Source: Nepenthes gracilis (taxonomy: Eukaryota > Streptophyta > Magnoliopsida > Caryophyllales > Nepenthaceae). Taken from it: DNA of 64,000 nt. The position numbers were made by a program, and so were the translations under genes. Under the pieces are notes generated by a model. That model searched no databases, was not told the origin of the DNA, and saw only the letters and a list, made by a program, of their open reading frames with translations. Within the stretch, counting starts at the first letter, position 1. Each line of letters begins with the position of its first letter. Below, one piece after another: positions 34,990-47,923 of the stretch. The stretch lies in assembly GCA_033239525.1 (NCBI GenBank), contig BSYO01000033.1, forward strand, positions 9,725,501-9,789,500. Reading direction: 5' to 3'.

Positions 34990-36104
34990 AAAGTATATAT
35001 GGTCTTAAACAAGCTTCTAGGCAGTGGTACTCCAAGCTATCTACATCCCTCATTGCTTTAGGTTTCACCCAATCAAAGGCTGATTATAGCCTATTTACCA
35101 AAACAGATGATCAATCCTTTACAGTATTACTTGTGTATGTTGATGACATCATAGTGGCCAGCAGTTCCTTGGATCCCATTCATTCTGTTAAATCATATCT
35201 CCATCGTGCCTTCAAAATTAAAGATCTCGGGGTTTTACGATATTTCCTTGGAATTGAAGTTGCACGATCCTCGAAAGGCATCCACATATGCCAGAGAAAA
35301 TATGCTCTCGATATTTTAGCAGATTTCGGTTCCCTTGGTTCCAAACCCCTTAAACTCCCGATGGATCAAAATCTCAAACTGAGTAAAGACACTGGAACCG
35401 CTTTACCAGATCCTAGTATCTACCGAAGACTGATTGGCAGGCTCCTCTATCTAACCGTCACAAGACCTGATATATGTTACGCTGTCCACATTTTGAGTCA
35501 ATTCATGACTCGACTGACATCTAATCACATGAATGCAGCATATCAAGTATTGCGATACCTGAAACAAAATCCAGGACAAGGTATATTATTCTCTTACACT
35601 TCTAACATTCAACTTCGAGCTTTTTGTGATGCAGATTGGGCTTCATGTCTTGACACTCGAAGATCCATCACTGGCTACTGCATCTTCATTGGGGACTCCC
35701 TTATCTCTTGGAAGTGCAAGAAGCAATCAGTTGTCTCTCGCTCATCCGCTGAAGCTGAATACCGATCCATGGCCACCACGTGCTGCGAACTATCTTGGCT
35801 CCGTTACATCTTACTTGATTTGCGGATACCACACTCTCATGCTACTGACCTCTACTGCGACAATCAAGCTGCTCTGCACATATCCGCCAATCCTGTTTTC
35901 CATGAACGAACCAAGCACATTGAGCTGGATTGTCATTTGGTTCGTGACAAAATTCAAGACGGAAGTATTCGGACTCACTACGTGACGACTCATAATCAGC
36001 TGGCCGACATGTTCACCAAGACTATACCCGCATACCGTTTGAAGATACATTTATCCAAGCTGGGCATAATCAATATATATGCTCCACCTTGCGGGGGGTA
36101 TTAG
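34990..36104 (+). pseudogene. Copia pol, second part: RT active site and RNase H
   Basis: Continues reverse transcriptase in the next frame: [18 protein letters not shown] near 34990, then the active site YVDDI at about 35136. [14 protein letters not shown] and [12 protein letters not shown] belong to RNase H, as do [13 protein letters not shown] and the C-terminal [10 protein letters not shown]. The 35133-36104 stretch is fully open (323 residues) and ends five bases into the 3' LTR. Reverse transcriptase copies element RNA and RNase H removes it; here both are cut from their N-terminal half by the upstream frameshift. Confidence 0.93.
36088..36098 (+). other. Copia polypurine tract
   Basis: CTTGCGGGGGG directly before the 3' LTR. 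It is short but at the exact position expected for plus-strand priming. Confidence 0.7.
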
Positions 36105-36370
36105 GAAATGAAGTGTTGTAGATCTCGTATATATGTATACGTTTTTTTTCCTTTTCTGCTTTTTCCCGTTATTTCCTTTCCCCTGTTATTTCCTTGCCTT
36201 TTATTATTTCCCTTATTGTATTATAAAAAGGGGCACAGTGTTTTGTACAATCATTAAGAAGAATGGAATAATATTTGGCGTCTGGTTCTTCCCATCGTCG
36301 CCTGTTCCCTCTTCCTTCGTCTCTTTTGCCCATCGTCGTCTTCTTCTTCTCTGCACAGCAGATCTTCACA
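36099..36370 (+). repeat. Copia 3' LTR
   Basis: Near-copy of 31259-31531 with roughly ten differences including small indels. It ends CTTCACA, followed by the TGTTG duplication. Confidence 0.93.
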
Positions 36371-36375
36371 TGTTG

Positions 36376-36864
36376 CTTCTATAAAACAATTCTATTGTTG
36401 AATAATTTAATGTTACTTTTACTTTTAACATAACAAAATATTCTCATTTATACGGAAAATATCAAGCAAGTAGATTTGTATTCTTTGTAAAACTCCTAAG
36501 ATACTTGCAATCAAGGTGGTTTCAGCCGATGCTATTTTTAGGATGGAAAGGGAGACTTCTTATCGCACAAATCAAACGCCCAGAAAGAATTCGCCGGCAA
36601 CTCGCACCATCTACAATTTTTAATTGGTTGGAGCAATATACTTTCACTTAAGAACTCGGTCTTGATATTGTTCTTTTGTTTCCATTGCGGTGAGACATTT
36701 TCTTCCCTCGGAACATATTGCAGAATTAGTAGCTATCAATGACTTAGCTGCATTTGTTGTTAGAACACACAACTCTTTATTCATGATGCAGTTGGTTGCT
36801 GATGTTGACGTCCATAGCTTGTCGTTTTCCACCGACCCCAGGCACCATTAGCCAACTGAGATGA
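36376..36864. other. Unique DNA between Copia and Tat2, with an unidentified open stretch
   Basis: On the + strand, 36500-36620 (ILAIKVVSADAIFRMERE) and 36680-36840 (HIAELVAINDLAAFVVRT) look protein-like, and the - strand is open at 36644-36832. I recognise no family in either. It may be a fragment of a host gene or an old element. The left boundary of Tat2 at 36865 is uncertain. Confidence 0.35.
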
Positions 36865-38087
36865 TGTTGAATACAACGATATTGACCTTCAGAAGTGGAA
36901 ACCGCCCACCGTACGGACGAAGGTTCGAAAGACTGCTCGAATTTTTGGTGTACTCGAATGGAATCTGTGCAGCATAAAGATAGTTTGGTTATCTTCTGAG
37001 ATTAGTGAGTTCGATCTGTACGACAGAGAGAGGAGGAGAAGAGAATGACACACGGGATTTTACGTGAAAAGCCCTCTCTTTGAATGAAGGAAAAACCACG
37101 GGACTCACGGCCCATGCAAACTTTCACTATACTGTTGGATAAGTACAAGTAATAGAGCCTGTGTGAAGCTCAAAGCTCTCCAGATACAAACTGACTACAT
37201 TGAGGGGAAGAAAGCTGCCTATTTCTCTCTCTTTTGTATGCCTTAGCCTTTTAGCGAAAAACCAAGACTCAGCCCCCTCTGTTTGGGGTGCATTGAAGGT
37301 TTATATGGGGGCTGGGATGTCCTACGTGGAGCACCCACATGGCTTAGTGTATACAGGTTCTCCGGCCACTGAATTTGCAGGTCTGCCCTACCGTGTCAGA
37401 GAAGTGCCGTGCTTGCAATCTGACTTGTGAGATGTCACATCACGCATGCGTCGGAAGCCATCATTCCTTGAGCAAGTTGCGTGTCGCAGAAATCGTGCAT
37501 GCTCTGGTGGGAGTCAGCTCTAAGTTGGCATCCTTGGTTGCGCCGCGCTTCCTCTCTGAGCTTGTGCCATCCAAGACCTGCCATCGTCCGCATCCTTGAT
37601 GAAGGTTCTTGGCCTTTTTCTAGTCCACGGATGTTTTGGTAACGAATGTACTCGGCCTTCATCGAAAGGCTTGGTCAGCGAGGAGTCTTCGGGCTTTCAG
37701 AGTCGTGTCCCATGTTCCATGCCCTTGGGACTTTATTGGCAATTATGCGGTGTCTTCTGATGTTTTCGAACTTCTTAAGCTAAGTCAGTCTCTCGGACTA
37801 ATTTAGTCTGTTTGGGCTTTCCAGGACGCTGACCCATATCCTTAGGCCTCTAAGACCAACTTAACTTCTCGGACCAAATCGGCCCCTCGGGCCTCTCAAG
37901 ATGTGAATCACTATCCTCGGGTTTCTTGGGCTAATTTAACCTCTTGGACCTCTAGGGACGTGGGCCCAAATCCTTGGACCTATGGGTCAACTTAATCACA
38001 GAGGTTAAATCAACCCCACGAGCCTCTTGAATCGTGGGCTCAATTTGCGAACCTTTTGAATGGGCCCCTAGGTAGCGATACCCATCA
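36865..38087 (-). repeat. Tat2 LTR (3' in element direction)
   Basis: From about 36902 on it matches 43009-43447 joined to 48808-50944 minus the insertions. It ends ATACCCATCA at 38087, followed by a - strand purine run (GGCATGGGGGGCCAA) that fits a polypurine tract. Degenerate CTCGGGCCTCTTGG motifs fill the second half. Confidence 0.82.
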
Positions 38088-38766
38088 TTGGCCCCCCATG
38101 CCAAAGGTTTGACAATTTCGACCTTTGGTATGTTTGCTGCCCGTGGAAGTGTTCCAAGCATCAATCAAAGGCATCATTTGCTGAAACCTGTCTGTGTCCT
38201 TTGCTTTTTGCAAATGTCCACAGAAATTGTTATAACCAAAAGTCTAGGGACATGTGACCAAAACGCATGAGAACTCGTTGAAGCTTGTACTTTGTCTAAA
38301 ACGTCCTTGAGATTTCTGGGCCCACTATTTGACAGGAACGTTTGTGGACTTCTTGGATTTTTAAGCATTGCTAGGCGTTCACAAATGATCTCTGTCTTCG
38401 CATATTAGTCCGAGACCAACAAATGTCCTCGGATTTTTTGGAGCCAAAAGCTTGGTGAAGGAGCGTCCAAGACCTTCCCTTGAGTCTGAGAATTGGTCTG
38501 CGTCGCCGTTTTGGCCACTGCAGCGCATTGAATGCGCAATAAATTGGGCTGACGTGACCTTAGGAAGCCAAGACCTACTAACCCTGGTGGCGTGTGGGGA
38601 CTCGACGTGTGGCTAAGGAAATGATGGCTCGTGCTTTTAGATTTCCAGCCATTTTAAACGACTGCCCTACCATTTACCTGCTTCCATTGCCTTTGAAAAT
38701 TTCCTAAATGCCAAAAGGGCTCTCTATGGCTTCATTGTTATGCAGTGTTCTCCTTTTCTCATTTTG

Positions 38767-39454
38767 ATGGCTCCAAGCGTCGTAGATATTGCTTCTTCGA
38801 TTACGGCCACTAATCTTGATGCTATTCGCATGAGGTATCGCATCCCTATTGAGATGGCGATGCTAGCTCCAAAGAGTTATCAAAGGGCTAGCTCCCCACC
38901 AGACGGTTTCATGACTATCTATACAGTCCATCTCAAGAGTGGGTTTTGCATTGACATGCCTTTGGATTTGTACCATATCACGAGGGACCTCAAGGTCCCT
39001 ATCGCCCGCCTTCAGCCAAACACAGTAAGACACCTCATTTTTTCTGCGTTTTGCTCGTTGCCATGATAAAACTTTTGAGTCTTTGGCCGTAAAGGTGATT
39101 TTAAGTTTCACATAGAACCAAGATTGGATTGCCATTACCTCATGCCCTGAGTTCGTGGCGATAAGTCGTGGCAACCCTGATTCCACCAAGAAGTGGAAAG
39201 ACAAATTCTTTTTTTTGGCAATTCGTGGGATTTGGGATGTCCCCAATAGTTGGGGAAACATTGACCCACAATTCTGCCAGAACGCTACGCCTCTGGAGAG
39301 GGCACTGGTGAATGATATCGTTGTCCTCGTATAGTCCAACCTCCTTAGCTTTAGTGAGAACAGGGAGAACAAGTGGTTGAGGCTAGAGAACTTGGCTAAG
39401 GCCAAGTGAGGGCTTCAACCTGAGGACTCTGGCACCCACACCGACTGCTCGGCT

Positions 39455-39485
<31 letters not shown>

Positions 39486-40920
39486 CCGCGTAGAAGATTC
39501 TGAGGATAAAGGAACTGTCCGAGCATCCTTGGAAAAGCCAGTGGATCGAGTCCTCGTCCAAGCGCCCTGCTATTCCAGTTAAGAGTTTTTCGTCCGGTGA
39601 TGACTAGGCCGTCATTGAAAGACTGCTTAGGAAAAAGGATGCGAGGCCTATTGGGAAGCCTTCTGAGGCCGCAATCTTGCATGCGGAGTTACCAGCGACT
39701 CCTCTTCCCCTCTCCAAGTCTGTGCCCAAAATCTCCTCTATTTTTACTGGTGAGGTCTCGAATTGGATTGACAATCCGTCCGAGGACACCATTGAGGAGG
39801 ACACTATGGTGGAAGTTAGGGCGACACAGGCCAATGAAGCAGCAGTGATGATTGTGACGACATGCTCTGAGACTGTTGAGGCAGAGGAAGATTGATCGAC
39901 AGAGCCTCTTGTTGTTGACATTATTGAGCCCTTGTGCCTTGAAATCCAAGTTTATAGCCCGCTGATGATTCCGCCCGCGGCCCATGAGGAGCCTCTGGTC
40001 GAGGATAGCGCAAAGACTTCACGTCAAGGGAAAGCCTAGGCTGGCGCCGACAATCTTGCTAAAGCGGTTGAGGCCCCAGTAATGACTGTTGCTGTTCCTA
40101 CGCCCGAGGTCAGAGTTGAGATTTCTATGGCACAGGAGGCTGCGGCTGAGAGGCCCGAGGAGCTTGTGGTCCTCGAAGAGGAGAGTGCTTCAGGGAGCTC
40201 TTTTGTGGCTAAGGTACTTTTTCATGTTGCTCTCGACTCTGTTTTCTCCTATCCATGTCTCACTGACCTGTCTTGAATTTCGCAACTTCAAGAGATGGCT
40301 GGTGATTTTGGCACCATCATTATTGGGGCTGCCCAAGCTTATGTAGAATTGGAAGCTTCAAGGGCTTTTGCTGAGGCCAACAAACACTTGGAGGCTGAGC
40401 TTGCTGCTGCCATGGGAAAGATCACTTCTCTTGAAGACACATTAAGTTTTCAGCAAGTCCAGTATGGGATGCTGCAAGATAGGAACCTCCAGCTAGAGGA
40501 AGTGCTGAGGACTTAAATAAAGGCCGCAGACATAGCTCCTACTCTGGAGGGCAAGTATTAACATGGTATCAACTTGTGCCAACGAGTGATGAAACTGCTG
40601 CATCCATGGGTTTCCATGGTTGTGTTTGATCCTCGGAATGCCAGTGCCACATGCTTAGAGGACCTATATGGCTTTTCAGGCAGGCCATTTCCCAGCTCCC
40701 CTCGGGCTGGGTTATCAAGTGACCCTCGATCTTCTATGTAGCTGGGATCGTCTGGTCAAGCAGGGCCTTCCGGATCGCAAGGGTCTCAATAGCAGGATGC
40801 CTCACTTCACCCTGGACTTTCTGAGGGTGGATTGCAGATTTGTAATGCTATGTACATGTATATATATTTTCTTTTACATATATGTTGTACATTGTGCACT
40901 TTTATGTATGAATGAAATTC
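38767..40920 (+). pseudogene. Tat2 antisense frame (Transposase_28-like)
   Basis: This runs antisense to Tat2. The ATG at 38767 begins MAPSVVDIASS. Residues about 15-75 (DAIRMRYRIPIEMAML, SSPPDGFMTIYTVHLKSGF) match the same pattern as the Tat1 antisense frame. Possible introns have fitting ends: donor ACA/GTAAGA near 39026 with acceptor CACATAG near 39113, and donor AAG/GTACTT near 40213 with acceptor CTTCAAG near 40291. Between them is a Lys-rich and acidic stretch (39677-39895 open). A probable coiled coil (AYVELEASRAFAEANKHLEAE) follows at 40316-40516. Several stops interrupt it. The family is known as an antisense frame of Tat elements; its function is unknown. Confidence 0.72.
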
Positions 40921-41100
40921 ATCCTTTGTTGTAATCTCTCTCTGGATTGTCTTATGTGTTTAGTTCTTCTTTGACATGTTGTTAAAGAAACTTAATCTTA
41001 TATCAGTTTCATATTTGAACCTTTTGACCATTTTAGGCTAAAGATACTACCTTTAGGGTCATCGCATGCTTGCTATTTAGAGCCCCCTAAGTTTTTAGTC

Positions 41101-41310
41101 CAACCTCTAGGGTTGGTTGGCGTTGTGCCAAATTTTAAGTTCGACCTCTTGGCTGCTCGGACTCAACCGAGTTTTAAGTAAGACCTCTTGGGCCGCTTAG
41201 ATTCAGCCGAGTTTTGGTTACGACCTCTTGGTTTGCACAATATGGGATCGAGTTTGAGTACGACCTTTTGAGCCGCTCAAACACAGCCGAATTTTAGAAA
41301 CAAGTGAAAG
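41101..41310 (-). repeat. 40-bp tandem array in Tat2
   Basis: About five units with starts near 41141, 41181, 41221 and 41261, each with a CGACCTCTTGGGCCGCTTAG-like core. On the - strand the unit resembles that of Tat1 (16795-17040) in period and in the GGCGGCCCA core. Confidence 0.8.
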
Positions 41311-41879
41311 GAGTCCTATCCACTTGACTTGGGGCAACCTAAGTCTTGTCACTTAACAAGATGATATGCAAACATTCAATGTGATGTAAGACAGGAAACA
41401 AGTTAAAGGAATTCATTATATCCACAAGATGCGCTACAACTACATGGCATGATGATTTTTGCCTTACATGGCTACTTACATATTCTTTATTGACAATATT
41501 CTTTGGAATGAGTACATAAGTCTGCGGGCCTCTGAGGCCAATTTAATCTCTCTGGTCAAGTCGGCTCCTCAGGCCTCTTGGAATGTGGACTCAAGTCCTC
41601 GAGCCTCCTGGGTTGATTTAGGCTCTCGGCCAAATCAACTTGTTAGGCCTCTTGGGACGTAGATCCAAATCCTTGGGCCTCCAGTGCCAACTTTTTCCTT
41701 TGGGACAGATTAGCCTCATGGACCTCATGGGCTTGAGTTCTCGGTCCCTTTACCTGACTCTAGCCGCATCCGACTGCTCTCCGCTGGTACGTGGACTTCC
41801 GTTGCCTTATCATGCTTCAAACTTCCTCGTGCACGTCTAGGCTTTTATGAAGCCTTCGTGCATTGTCATCCGAACTGGG

Positions 41880-42960
41880 TGATGTCACACTTATGACACT
41901 CCGCCTCTTGGCTGGTCCACTCCACCATTTTCGAAAATTGATTCGGATCTTTGTAGGAAATGGTTGAGGTAGCTTGTCTGACTAGCCTTTCGATCTCCAC
42001 CTGCAGCGTCCGGCAGCTCTCAATGTTGTGACTTCAGCAGTGTTGGTAGTGACAGTACTGTATCTGATTGCCCCTATCTAGGTTCTTTAATGCCTTGGGC
42101 CATTTCAGAAATTCTTCACCCTAAATTTGTTTGAGGATGTTGATGCGTAAGTCATTCAAGGGAGTCAGATTCGAAGGCTTGGACTTCCTTTGAACAACCT
42201 ACTCAGACTTGCGCTGCTTTGACGATCCTCGGAGATCCTGAAGGTCCCTAGTCTTCCTGTTTCCTTCCACCGTCCTCGGGTGGAACTCTTCTTCATCTTT
42301 AGGCCTCTCGGCTTTGTTGGCCCCTTCTCTGAAAATCTGTTTCCAGATCTTTTTAAGCTTTTTCTTTGTTTGGGGTTGAGTCATGGCCTTCTTCTCATTA
42401 AGTTAATCCCTCAGTTTGCGACAAGCCTGCATAGATTTTCACTCCACACAGCTCTATTCCCTTGGGGGAATTCCTCTACAAGAGGATCTCTCCTGAAAGG
42501 TGTACTCTCGATTGCAACGAGAGTGAGGAGGATCTAGCCTTTCTGGGCCGCTCTCTTGGACTCGAGGACCCAACCAACCTTCAAGTCATTGTGGGACTTC
42601 ATTACTCATGGCAACCTACATCCCTGGGTTCTTGTGCTAGATAGTCTGCTTCTTGGGATGCTTTTTTCCTTTCCCCTTTTTCTGGGGTGCTACAGCCTAG
42701 GAGGCTTTGGGTAGCACATCCCTTGATTGTTCATCCAACTTTAAGTAGAGAGTTTGGCCTGCTCTTGAGAGGTCATCCATTTTTACTGCCAATACCTGTA
42801 CACAAGGGCTTGGACGGTCATCCATTGCGCTGCCTGTTGGAAGGCAGTTACCACAGGAGGTTGCACCTCAAACGGGAGCACTGGTTTGTGCCCGTTCATT
42901 CATCATCTTTGACTTCCAAAGTTCTTCTAGAAACTTTTGAAAAATATGTTAACCTGACTT
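41880..42960 (-). pseudogene. Tat2 gag remnant
   Basis: The best part on the - strand is at about 41930-42130: EFLKWPKALKNLDRGNQ, then YCHYQHC, a stop, SHNIESCRTLQVEIERLVRQ, the zinc-finger region typical of Tat gag. Upstream (about 42150-42390) a charged stretch with KKIWKQIF and EEEFHPRTVEG is open. The N-terminal part to the primer-binding site is decayed. It resembles the gag of Tat1 in order, but no complete frame remains. Confidence 0.7.
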
Positions 42961-42969
42961 TTAGTTGAG

Positions 42970-42988
42970 TTCCCACAGAATGTGCCAA
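42970..42988 (-). other. Tat2 primer-binding site
   Basis: The - strand reads TTGGCACATTCTGTGGGAA directly after the LTR end GCAACA, comparable with TTGGTGCCGTCTGTGGGAA in Tat3. Confidence 0.78.
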
Positions 42989-43452
42989 TGTTGCGTTCTC
43001 GTATTCCGCCCATTGTACGGACGAAGGTTTGAAAGACCGCTTGAATTTTTGGTGTATTCGGATGGAATCTATACAACAAAAGATAGTTTAGTTATCTTAG
43101 ATTAGTGAGTTCGAACTGTACGATAGAGAGAGGAGGAGAAGATAATGACACATGAAATTTTACATGGAAATGCCTCTCTTTGAATGAGGGAAAAACCACG
43201 GGACTTAGGGTCTAGGCAAACTTCCACTATACTATTGGATAAGTACAAGGAATGGAGCCTGTGTGAAGTTCAAGGCTCTCCAGATACAAACTTACTACAC
43301 TGAGGGGAAGAAAGCTGCTTATTTCTCTCTTTTATATGCCTTAGCCTTTTAGCAAGAAACCAAGACTCAGCCCCCCTATTTGGGGTGCATTGAAGGTTTA
43401 TATAGGGGTTGGGATGTCCTACGTAGAGCGCCAACGTGGATTAGCATGTACA

Positions 43453-43691
43453 TGTAACATCCCGAATAATTTTAATTCTATTATTTATCTGGAATAATTA
43501 TTTCTAGTGATTTTAGACATAAAATTTCGTAATTCGGGATGAAAATATAAACTTGAAGTATATGGACCTTCGAATTGGGCCTAGATATTTCGGTCTAATA
43601 AATTTAAAGTGTTGGATCGATAAATTGGGATAAATATTTGGGCCACTAAATTAAATTTAGTTTAATTAATAAATATAAATATAAATATAAC

Positions 43692-43737
<46 letters not shown>

Positions 43738-45919
43738 TGAACGAAGAAGGAAAGAAACGAGAAAGAAAATGAGAGAAAGAAAAAAGAAAAAATGGAGGAA
43801 AAGAAAAAGGAAAGAAAGAACGAAAAAAAACAAAAATAAAAGAAAAGGAGGAAGGTGGAGAGGAAAGAAAGATGAAGGAAAGAAGAGGGAGAGAGAGGGA
43901 ACGCGGTCGGTGGCGACGAAGAAGGAAAGAGGGGCGCGGCACTCATGTAAAACCCTAACTTGCCTCTTCACTATTTAGGGCAGCAGTAGGGTTAAGAAAG
44001 GGGAGGATGAACAGCGGAGAAGGAAACGCATGAAGCCAAAGGAAGCCGTCGTCGCCGTAGTTGCCTCTCTCGTTGCCGTTGTCGAACTTGCTGCCATTGC
44101 CGTGTCTGTTCAAGGTCGCCGCTGCTGTTGTTGCCGAAGCCAAAGCCAAAGCCGCTTCTAACCCTAGTCAGGTTACAGTAATCAGGCAAGTAATCTTCCT
44201 AATTGTTGCAAGAAAAACTTCTCTCTCTGGCAAGTAACTCTTCTGTTATTTTGCTACCAATCTGTGCTCCTCTCTCTAAATTAATCGTATTCCTCTCCAA
44301 TACTATTAAATTAGTGATGTGTGTGAGAATTGTTATATAAAACTAGATCGAAAAGTGAAACAGAGGAGAATGCTCTGTTTGAGGGATTTTGATTTCGGTA
44401 CGGTGAACCGAAGAGTACATGAATCAAAGGGTTGACAGATGATGAATTTGTGCTTTACAATTTATTAGTTCACATGTTGAATAATAAGAATTGAACTATT
44501 CTCAGTTATTTGTGGGCATCAAAAAATGGATACGGGAACAGGTCCTGCTTTGTTTTTTGTGGACAACTAAAATAGTGAGGAAACAGAGCCTCGTGCTCCA
44601 TTTACGCTACTGGATGAAACGGTGTATAGCCCGATATGGAAGACGATATACGCATATATACAGGTCAGTACGTGCACTGGGTGATGGTTGTTGTGTGAGC
44701 AAACAGGCCGTGGGTGTTGCCGACGGTGTGGGTGCACTGTGTGCCGGCGTGATGGCAAGGGGCGTGGTTGCTATGTGTGCTCAGGCACGGTGGGTGTGTG
44801 TGGCAGTGTGTATACGCCTGAAATACTAATAGTCAGTTACGTGATTATTCCGGTATCTCATTGATGAATCCCGGTAATGTTATTATTCGCATTAACCTTG
44901 GTGGTGTCGTACACCTTTTTTGGCACTCTATGGCTAAGTTGATAATAAATTATGAAAACAGTAAGGTGTCGAGTCAAATGGGAGGCTACAGAACCTTAGT
45001 GTAGTCTACACTTTTTCAATACTGATTTCATATTTCGAATGATTGAGGTCGTTTATATTGAGGAGGGATACTTATAACCTAGTGACCATCATAGAGGATG
45101 ATATTGGGGATATCATTTGGCGATGGGTATTACGGGTGGTATCGGCATGTTACGGGTACAGCCTCTAAGAGGACTGTAGAGGTAGTTAGATACCATAGAT
45201 AACCTCGTTGTATCACCCAGCCATTGGGGGTGTAAATACGCTACATTTGGTTCACTGTGGTAGAATAAGGTCCATGGAGATTCTTGATCTTCCATACAGT
45301 TGTGACCACGTATTGAGCTGATAATCAGATTCGATGGAACCCATGTTGCTTCTTGATATTTAGTTGTTCATATGGCTTTTGAGTCGTGGATACGACAGGT
45401 TATTGAATCTCGGATAATTGCTGATTTTATCGATGTCCTTATTATGTTATTAATATTCGAGATGTTTTATTGTATTCTGTTATATTATTGTTTAATTTAC
45501 TTGCTGAGCCTTAGGTTCACTCTTACATTTTATTGGCTCCAGAATAGACAAATTGATAGTAGGATAAAAGAGATCGCGTATTATTGTGTAGACTCCAGGT
45601 GGAGGTGATCTTAGAGATCATGATTTTCAGGACAGAGACTTAAGATTTCTTTTGGTTATGTTATTATTCGACGTTAATTAGATTTTTTAATATGAGGATT
45701 GATATTTTGGATATCGATGTCATTTATTGAAGTTATTTATTACTATTATGGATATTTATTTAATGATGTATTTATGATGATTATTGATGGTCGTTTAAAT
45801 GATAGTATTGAGTTCATTTAAATTGCTTGATGACGTGTAATTGATTATTTCAGATGATTTGAGACCTTCATCGTGACTGTTCGGGTCTGGTTCGGGGACT
45901 CCGAGTTCAAATCGTTACA
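43453..45919 (+). repeat. 5' LTR of the coding-less element
   Basis: Contains an AAT microsatellite (43691-43737) and a purine-rich tract (43740-43935). The tract gives long Lys/Arg-rich or Phe/Ser-rich translations that are not genes. It is longer than the sister LTR chiefly because of a segment near 45300-45600 that the sister lacks. Confidence 0.88.
43691..43737 (+). repeat. AAT microsatellite
   Basis: About fifteen AAT units. The sister LTR has only a short interrupted version at about 46728-46752. Confidence 0.95.
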
Positions 45920-46482
45920 ACTAATGGTATTTGAGAATTAAGGTTCTATGTGAATATTTAAGGATTTTAGTTGATAATGTTTGAGGATATTAGGCGATGA
46001 GATTTGAAGATTTAGCTGTAATTCTAAAAAATCTAGTCAGAGTAGAGAATGGTATGTATTCTAGAGGACTTACAAGGCTTGGTATTTTGAAGTTGTGACT
46101 TGCTAAGTGGCTTGAAGACTTAACATATTTGTGATTATTCTAGGTCAAAGAGAATCTTGCACATCCTTGAGGACTTACCAAACCATCGGTGATTCTGAGT
46201 CGTGAAATGTATAATATATTTTGGGTTTAGGGTCTGGGATACTCTAGATCATGAAGAAACTATTAGGCCAAAGTATTAGTATAAGTAGGGTTCTAAGTTT
46301 TCTAATTTTCAGGATTGTCATGAATACAACATGCGAGTTCGGGAGACTCCTACAAAACTTATGATTGCACTTATACGTAGTAGCTCAGCTCATAGCACAA
46401 GCTATCAATAACCTGGACTTGCGGACATTAGGCATTGAATGTGTTAATTTTCGAGGATGAAAATCTTTTAAGGGAGAAAGAT
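45920..46482 (+). other. Internal region of the coding-less element
   Basis: A 563-bp region from the primer site to the polypurine tract. No gag, protease or pol motif is readable in any frame. Confidence 0.8.
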
Positions 46483-47873
46483 TGCAACATCCCGAATAAT
46501 TTTAATTCTATTATTTTGTTGGGATAATTATTTCTAGTGATTTTAGATATAAAGTTTCGTAATTCGGGATGAAAATATAAACTTGAAGTACATCGACCGT
46601 CGAATTGGGTCTAGATATTTGGGCCTAATAAATTTAGAGTGTTGGATGGATAAATTGGGTTAAATATTTGGGCCACTAAATTAAATTTAGTTTAATTAAT
46701 AAATCTAAATCTAAATATAATAAATCTAATAATAATTATAATAATAATAATATGAACGGAGAAGGAAAGAAACGAGAAATAAAAAAGGAAAAAGGGTGGA
46801 AAAGAAAAAGGAAAGAAAGATGGAAAAGAAAAAGAAAGAAAAGAAAAGAAGGAAGGTGGAGAGGAAAGAAAGAGGAAGGAAAGAAGAGGGAGAGAGAGGG
46901 AATACGGCCGGTGGCGACGAAGAAGGAAAGAGAGGTGTGGCGCTCATGTAAAACTCTAACTCGCCTCTTCACTATTTAGGGCAGCAGTAGGGTTAAGGAA
47001 GGGGAGGACGAACGAGCGAGAAGGAAATGCACGAAGCTGAAGGAAGCCGTCATCGCCGTAGTTGCCTCTGCTGTTGGCGTTGTCAACCTTGCTGCCGTTA
47101 CCATGTCTGTTCAAGGTCGCCGCTACTTTTGGTGCCAAAATCAAAGCCAAAGCCACTTTAACCCTATTCGAGTTGTAGTAATCAGGTAAGTAATCTTCCT
47201 AATTGTTGCAAGTAAAACTTCTCTCTATGGCAAGTAACTCTTCTGTTATTTTGTTACCAATCTATGCTCCTCTCTATAAATTAATCGTATTCCTCTCCAA
47301 TGCTATTAAATTAGTGATGTGTGTGAGAATTGTTATATAAAATTGGATCGAAAAGTGAAACTGAGGAGAATGCTCTATTTGAGGGATTTTGATTTCGGTA
47401 CGGTGAACCGAAGAGTACATGAATCAAAGGGTTGACAGATAATGAATTTGTGCTTTACAATTTATTAGTTCACATGTTGAATAATAAGAATTGAACTGTT
47501 CTCAGTTATTTGTGGGAATCGAAAAATGGATACGGGAACAGGTTCTCCTACTCTGTTTTTCGTGGCCGGCTAAAATGGTGAGGAAACAGAGCCTCGTGCT
47601 CCGTTTACGCTGCTGGATGACACGATATATAGCTCGGTATGGAAGATGGTATATGCGTATATACGGGCCGGTACGTGCGTTGGGCGGCAGTTGTTGCGTG
47701 AGCAAACGGGCCGTGGGTGTGGCCAGGGGTGTGGGCGTGCTGTGTGCCTGCGTGAGGGTAAGGGGCGTGGCTGCTGTGTGTGCTCGAGCACGGTCGGTGT
47801 GTGTGGCAGTGTATATATGGTGCACAGTGAGTGGGTGTGTATGTGTACATATATAAACAAATAAATATGTATG

Positions 47874-47923
<50 letters not shown>

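Larger units (their letters stand above)
31259..36370 (+). mobile_element. Copia LTR retrotransposon, full length, defective
   Basis: Short LTRs (31259-31531 and 36099-36370) with TGTTG duplicated at 31254-31258 and 36371-36375. The order gag, zinc knuckles, protease, integrase, reverse transcriptase, RNase H is the Copia order. The LTRs differ by only a few percent, so insertion is fairly recent. The coding region has one stop, two frameshifts and a changed protease active site. The lineage within Copia is uncertain; the gag type and tandem zinc knuckles suggest an Ale/Ivana-like group. Confidence 0.95.

Noticed and set aside
36860..36864. GATGA as target duplication of Tat2
   Set aside because: The other flank reads GGTAA (50945-50949), so it does not match; the left boundary is left open.
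43646..43978. Lys/Arg-rich and Phe/Ser-rich frames at 43646-43978 and 46726-46979
   Set aside because: They come from a purine-rich tract and the AAT repeat in LTRs, with both strands open and no conserved domain.
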